A stretch of DNA of 10,443 nucleotides from an uncultured Ruminococcus sp. (GTDB lineage: Bacteria; Bacillota; Clostridia; Oscillospirales; Acutalibacteraceae), in the NCBI GenBank assembly GCA_902802975.1, contig CADCOF010000304.1, forward strand, positions 1 through 10,443. Direction: 5' to 3'. A model generated the notes under the pieces. It made no database searches and was not told where the DNA came from. It worked only from the letters and a program-made list of their open reading frames with translations. Of this stretch, positions 7,626 to 10,443 are shown piece by piece. The number at the start of each line of letters is the position of its first letter. Position 1 is the stretch's first letter. Position numbers and translations under genes: made by a program.

Positions 7626-7667
7626 ATATTTAATTATAGAAAACTTTAAATGCAAGGGATGATAATT

Positions 7668-7994
7668 GTGGAACAAGTATACATTGATGCAGCAAAAATA
7701 ATGAAAGCCCTCTCCGACCCAAAGCGATTGAAAATAGTAGACATGCTATCGCATGGCGAGATGTGCGCGAAGAATATACAATCAGCATTTTCTATATCGC
7801 AGCCCACATTATCACATGACATGAGAGTATTAAAGGAAGCAGGAATAACCACCGAAAAAAGAGTAGGAAAAAACATTTTTTACACAATAAACGTCAATGT
7901 TCTTAACAATTGGTCCAACTCTTTAGACGTTATTGTATCGCAGGAAAACAGCTATGTAAATGATGATGCGTCTGAAGAACAATCGGATTTGTAA
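7668..7994 (+). CDS. ArsR-family winged-helix transcriptional regulator
   Basis: A 108-aa DNA-binding protein of the usual ArsR/SmtB length. The N-terminal helix carries ALSDPKRLKIVDML, the family's most conserved string. The helix-turn-helix is about residues 34-58 (AKNIQSAFSISQPTLSHDMRVL), and the wing is about 61-75 (TTEKRVGKNIFYTI). The metal-binding CxCD motif of ArsR/CadC is reduced here to MCAKN: Cys33 is the only cysteine in the protein, so a classical arsenic or cadmium site is not apparent. The tail is acidic (NDDASEEQSDL). The GTG at 7668 is preferred because AGGG at 7655-7658 is suitably spaced; the ATGs at 7650 and 7659 lack an SD. No metal resistance gene lies beside it. It may regulate itself or the divergent large gene; the inducer is unknown. 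Confidence 0.9.
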   Translation: MEQVYIDAAKIMKALSDPKRLKIVDMLSHGEMCAKNIQSAFSISQPTLSHDMRVLKEAGITTEKRVGKNIFYTINVNVLNNWSNSLDVIVSQENSYVNDDASEEQSDL

Positions 7995-8047
7995 TTGCTG
8001 TCTGTTTTACACCCTACCTGCCCCCATCATTTAATTTTGGAGGAAGA

Positions 8048-8098
8048 GTGTTCATTTTGATCAATCTTAATCATGCCTCTGTCGCCCGGTCTCTTTGA
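8048..8098 (+). CDS. Possible 16-codon SD-led peptide
   Basis: A strong GGAGGA (8039-8044) precedes a GTG that opens MFILINLNHASVARSL and stops in the loop of a GC hairpin (8084-8110). The layout of SD, short peptide and hairpin resembles a translated leader. However, the next gene has its own promoter further downstream, so no regulated target is evident. It could be a fortuitous SD. Confidence 0.2.
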   Translation: MFILINLNHASVARSL

Positions 8099-8110
8099 AA
8101 AAGGCCGGGC
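8084..8110 (+). other. GC hairpin between arsR-like gene and ylxM
   Basis: GCCCGG (8084-8089) pairs with CCGGGC (8105-8110); a further T-G and C-G pair are possible inside. AAAAAATTG follows rather than a T-run, so it is not a canonical terminator on either strand. It may act as the 3' end of the arsR-like transcript, whose stop lies 89 nt upstream. The rest of 7995-8201 is AT-rich with nothing else recognised. Confidence 0.5.
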
Positions 8111-8201
8111 AAAAAATTGTTCCGTATCCTATCGAACTTTAGTTTTGTATATTTTTACTTTTTTGCTGATCGTTTAGTTTTTTAAAAATTTAAATTTACT
8201 G

Positions 8202-8230
8202 TTGACATTTTATCAAAAATAGTTTATAAT
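8202..8230 (+). promoter_or_regulatory. Perfect consensus sigma-A promoter of the ylxM-ffh cluster
   Basis: TTGACA (8202-8207), a 17-nt spacer and TATAAT (8225-8230) match consensus exactly. Transcription should start near 8237, giving a leader of about 40 nt to the ylxM GTG. This fits strong constitutive expression of essential SRP genes. Confidence 0.92.
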
Positions 8231-8275
8231 ACCACTGTAAACAAAATCACTTTACACTTGTCGGGGGCGATTTCC

Positions 8276-8641
8276 GTGGAAAAACATAACGACCTGTCCA
8301 GACTGCTTGATTTTTATGGCGATGTTCTCTCCGACAGACAAAAGCTTGCTATGCAGCTGTATTATAACGACGATCTTTCATTGAGCGAAGTCGCAGAGGA
8401 ACTTAATATCAGCAGACAGGGCGTTCGCGCATCGCTGAAAAAGTCGGAGGAGCAGCTCCTTTTTTGGGAATCGAAACTTTGCTTGTGCGCTCTCTTCGAC
8501 AAAACAATGCGTGACATTCAAAAATTGCATTGGTATGTCGGAATTATCAGAGAAAGAGGCGAAGAAAGCCGTGACGAGATGATCACAGCCTACGCCGATG
8601 AAATGGATTCGTTTATTATGTCAATAGAAAAAAATTTGTGA
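8276..8641 (+). CDS. ylxM: YlxM/p13-like HTH protein of the SRP cluster
   Basis: A 121-aa member of the YlxM (UPF0122) family, which sits next to ffh in many Firmicutes and has been described as a modulator of the SRP. Family hallmarks are LLDFYGDVLSDRQ near the N-terminus, LYYNDDLSLSEVAEELNIS and SRQGVRASLKKSE, the last two forming a sigma-region-4-like helix-turn-helix at about 34-55. The C-terminal half is helical and charged. A TTG at 8258 would give six extra residues but lacks an SD. The GTG at 8276 has GGGGG at 8263-8267 with an 8-nt gap and yields the typical VEK start, so it is preferred. It is followed after 19 nt by ffh and is almost certainly co-transcribed with it. The exact biochemical role in this organism is inference. 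Confidence 0.92.
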   Translation: MEKHNDLSRLLDFYGDVLSDRQKLAMQLYYNDDLSLSEVAEELNISRQGVRASLKKSEEQLLFWESKLCLCALFDKTMRDIQKLHWYVGIIRERGEESRDEMITAYADEMDSFIMSIEKNL

Positions 8642-8660
8642 TAATCCTCGAGGTGAGATC

Positions 8661-10025
8661 ATGGCGTTTGAAGGGCTGTCCGAAAAACTCGGAAATGCGT
8701 TTAAGCGATTAAAAAACAAAGGCAAACTAACTGAAAACGACGTTAAAGAGGCTATGCGGGAAGTGAGACTTGCACTTCTTGAGGCTGATGTTAACTATAA
8801 GGTAGCGAAAGAGTTTACTGCAAAAGTAACCGAAAGGTCAGTTGGATCGGACGTAATGGAAAGCTTAACGCCGGCTCAGATGGTCATTAAGATCGTAAAT
8901 GAGGAGCTTACCGAATTAATGGGCGGCGATGAGGTTCGTTTAAATTTTCCGAAACAGCCTCCGTGTGTTATAATGATGTGCGGTCTTCAAGGTTCGGGTA
9001 AAACAACTCACACAGCAAAACTTGCTAAAATGCTCAAAAAGCAGGGACATCGTCCGCTTGCGGTAGCGTGTGATATTTATCGTCCGGCGGCTATCGATCA
9101 GTTGAAGGTAGTTGCGGAGCAGGCAGGTGTACCGGTATTTGAAAAGGGCACTCAAAATCCCGTAAAGACGGCTCAGCAGGCTATCAAGCATGCAAAAGAC
9201 TATGGAAACGATATCGTAATACTCGACACAGCAGGACGTCTTCACATTGACGAGGAGCTGATGGGCGAGCTAAAAAACATAAAAGATAAAGTCAACCCCC
9301 AGGAGATACTGCTTGTAGTAGACTCCATGACAGGACAAGACGCAGTAAATGTCGCAAAGTCGTTTAACGATCTTCTGGATATTACGGGCGTTATCATCAC
9401 CAAACTGGACGGCGACACAAGAGGCGGTGCTGCTTTAAGCATTAAGGCAGTTACAAACAAGCCGATCAAGTACGCCGGCACAGGTGAAAAGCTTGACGAT
9501 CTTGAAATCTTCCACCCTGACAGAATGGCGTCGAGAATACTCGGCATGGGCGATATGCTGACACTCATTGAAGAGGCTGAGGAGAAACTTGACCGCAAAA
9601 AAGCCGAGCAAATGGCCGACAAGCTGATGAAGAGCAAAATGGACTTCAACGATTTGCTTGAACAATTTGAGCAGATACGCAAAATGGGGCCGCTGAAAAG
9701 TGTTCTTTCGAAGCTGCCGGGAATGGAGAAACAACTTCAGGACGTTGACATAGATGAGCGGCAGCTTGACAGAATCGAGGCTATCATATTATCTATGACA
9801 CCTGAAGAGAGGTCAAAGCCGTCTGTGATCAATCCTTCAAGAAAGAGAAGAATCGCAGCGGGTTCGGGCATGAAGGTTGAGGACGTGAACCGTCTCATCA
9901 AACAGCTTGAAATGATGCAGAAAATGGTAAAAAAGGTTACCGGAAGAAAAGGAAAGAAGAAATACAAACGTTTGCCGGGTCTTGGCGGCGCAGGCGGCAT
10001 GGGCGGCATGAACGGGATGTTTTAA
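8661..10025 (+). CDS. ffh: Signal recognition particle GTPase Ffh (SRP54)
   Basis: A 454-aa protein subunit of the bacterial SRP, of normal length. With 4.5S/scRNA it binds signal sequences emerging from ribosomes and delivers them to FtsY at the membrane. Domain order is intact: N domain (1-90, with LLEADVNYKV), then the G domain with P-loop GLQGSGKTT (108-116), DTAGR (189-193), TKLDGD (247-252) and the following TRGGAALS, then the Met-rich M domain (about 296-454). The RNA-binding helix-turn-helix carries SRKRRIAAGSG (393-403). The C-terminus is basic and then Gly/Met-rich (GGAGGMGGMNGMF). The start is set by AGGTGA (8651-8656) 4 nt upstream of ATG. FtsY and the SRP RNA are not in this window. 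rpsP follows after 166 nt with no clear terminator, so read-through is likely. Confidence 0.98.
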   Translation: MAFEGLSEKLGNAFKRLKNKGKLTENDVKEAMREVRLALLEADVNYKVAKEFTAKVTERSVGSDVMESLTPAQMVIKIVNEELTELMGGDEVRLNFPKQPPCVIMMCGLQGSGKTTHTAKLAKMLKKQGHRPLAVACDIYRPAAIDQLKVVAEQAGVPVFEKGTQNPVKTAQQAIKHAKDYGNDIVILDTAGRLHIDEELMGELKNIKDKVNPQEILLVVDSMTGQDAVNVAKSFNDLLDITGVIITKLDGDTRGGAALSIKAVTNKPIKYAGTGEKLDDLEIFHPDRMASRILGMGDMLTLIEEAEEKLDRKKAEQMADKLMKSKMDFNDLLEQFEQIRKMGPLKSVLSKLPGMEKQLQDVDIDERQLDRIEAIILSMTPEERSKPSVINPSRKRRIAAGSGMKVEDVNRLIKQLEMMQKMVKKVTGRKGKKKYKRLPGLGGAGGMGGMNGMF

Positions 10026-10043
10026 AATTACCACGGTTTCTAT

Positions 10044-10159
10044 CGGCAGTTTATTTGCCGTTGAAATAAAAGGGCATGACAGTCCGAATAAAAACCTATC
10101 TGCCGGAGAATTTCTCGTTGGCAGACACGGGATGCCCGAAGCTTGGTCTTGGGGCAGAT
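10044..10159 (+). promoter_or_regulatory. Structured leader upstream of rpsP with competing stems
   Basis: A nested stem is visible. GGGCAT (10072-10077) pairs with ATGCCC (10132-10137) and CCG (10084-10086) with CGG (10128-10130). TCTGCC (10099-10104) pairs with GGCAGA (10120-10125), and the tip GAGA (10106-10109) with TCTC (10113-10116). The central ATCTGCC could instead pair with GGCAGAT (10153-10159), near the rpsP SD, and CTGCCG with CGGCAG (10044-10049), itself part of a CGGCA-n7-TGCCG hairpin. The arrangement resembles a ribosomal-protein autoregulatory leader; I do not recognise a named RNA family. Confidence 0.5.
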
Positions 10160-10191
10160 CACACAGTTAATTTGCGGCGGAGGTGAAAGTT

Positions 10192-10434
10192 ATGGTTAAG
10201 ATTAGATTGAGAAGAATGGGTGCAAAAAAAGCTCCGTTCTATCGTATTGTAGTTGCTGACAGCAGATATTCCAGAGATGGAAGATTTATCGAGGAAATCG
10301 GTTATTATAACCCTGCTGCAGAGCCGACGGTCTTCAAGGTTGACGCCGAGAAGGTTCAGAAGTGGATGGCTACAGGCGCACAGCCGACAGATACAGTAAG
10401 AGCTTTGCTGAAGAAAGCAAATGTAATTGGGTAA
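10192..10434 (+). CDS. rpsP: 30S ribosomal protein S16
   Basis: An 80-aa small-subunit protein that binds 16S rRNA early in 30S assembly. It has the full S16 pattern: [24 protein letters not shown] at the N-terminus, [14 protein letters not shown] in the middle, and [19 protein letters not shown] at the end, with the usual length of about 80-90 aa. A GTG at 10183 is in frame but lies inside the SD. GGAGGTGA (10179-10186), fully complementary to the 16S tail, is placed 5 nt before the ATG at 10192, which is therefore the start. It follows ffh as in Bacillus. The usual continuation (KH protein, rimM, trmD, rplS) would lie past the window edge and cannot be seen. A structured leader precedes it. 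Confidence 0.98.
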   Translation: MVKIRLRRMGAKKAPFYRIVVADSRYSRDGRFIEEIGYYNPAAEPTVFKVDAEKVQKWMATGAQPTDTVRALLKKANVIG

Positions 10435-10443
10435 TTTCGGCTG

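Noticed and set aside
8084..8110. Intrinsic terminator for the arsR-like gene
   Set aside because: The stem is good but is followed by AAAAAATTG on the plus strand and lacks a T-run on the minus strand, so it was kept only as a hairpin.
8073..8177. 34-codon frame MPLSPGLFEKGRAKN... with hydrophobic end
   Set aside because: No ribosome binding site before the ATG; it runs through the GC hairpin and T-rich DNA, which explains the hydrophobic C-terminus.
7995..8201. SRP RNA (scRNA/4.5S) gene near ffh
   Set aside because: The conserved GGAAGCAGG-type tetraloop region is not found here; the GC hairpin is too short and different.
10183..10191. GTG at 10183 as start of rpsP
   Set aside because: It lies within the GGAGGTGA ribosome binding site; the ATG at 10192 gives the standard S16 N-terminus.

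Overview
The window looks like chromosome of a Gram-positive gut-type Clostridia, most likely in or near the Ruminococcaceae/Oscillospiraceae. This rests on the ylxM-ffh-rpsP gene order typical of Firmicutes, strong AGGAGG-type ribosome binding sites, two perfect TTGACA-17-TATAAT promoters, AT-rich intergenic DNA and a Bacillus AmyE-type secreted amylase. Species assignment is inference.

Layout. 1-168: a heptameric repeat and a GC-rich hairpin beyond the 3' end of the amylase gene. 169-1674 (minus): a lipoprotein alpha-amylase of the AmyE type. 1675-2250: a non-coding block of repeats, comprising two heptad arrays, a 12-bp inverted repeat, three ~100-bp tandem units with conserved foldback arms, and a perfect 11-bp hairpin likely to terminate the next gene. 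2254-7173 (minus): a very large (1639 aa) mosaic cytoplasmic protein. It has four copies of a ~67-aa module with an invariant RELNMWKN motif, a CxxC...CxxC zinc-ribbon-like knuckle, a long Ala/Glu/Lys coiled coil, and two SseB-like blocks that look like an internal duplication. 7174-7667: an AT-rich divergent intergenic region with promoters and several dyads. 7668-7994 (plus): an ArsR-family regulator. 7995-8275: a short SD-led reading frame, a GC hairpin and a perfect sigma-A promoter. 8276-10434 (plus): ylxM, ffh, a structured leader and rpsP.

Working together: ylxM, ffh and rpsP form the conserved housekeeping cluster for co-translational membrane targeting (SRP GTPase Ffh and its small HTH partner YlxM) and the 30S ribosome (S16). 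The amylase is an independent cell-surface starch-degrading unit. The large mosaic protein has no recognisable pathway and is the most novel item here. The ArsR-like gene carries its own strong promoter and probably autoregulates through dyads in its leader.

No CRISPR array, tRNA, rRNA, transposase or complete mobile element is visible. The most interesting signals are the mosaic protein with its repeat module, the duplicated SseB-like blocks, the tandem foldback repeats, the heptad repeat families around the amylase, and the competing stems upstream of rpsP.
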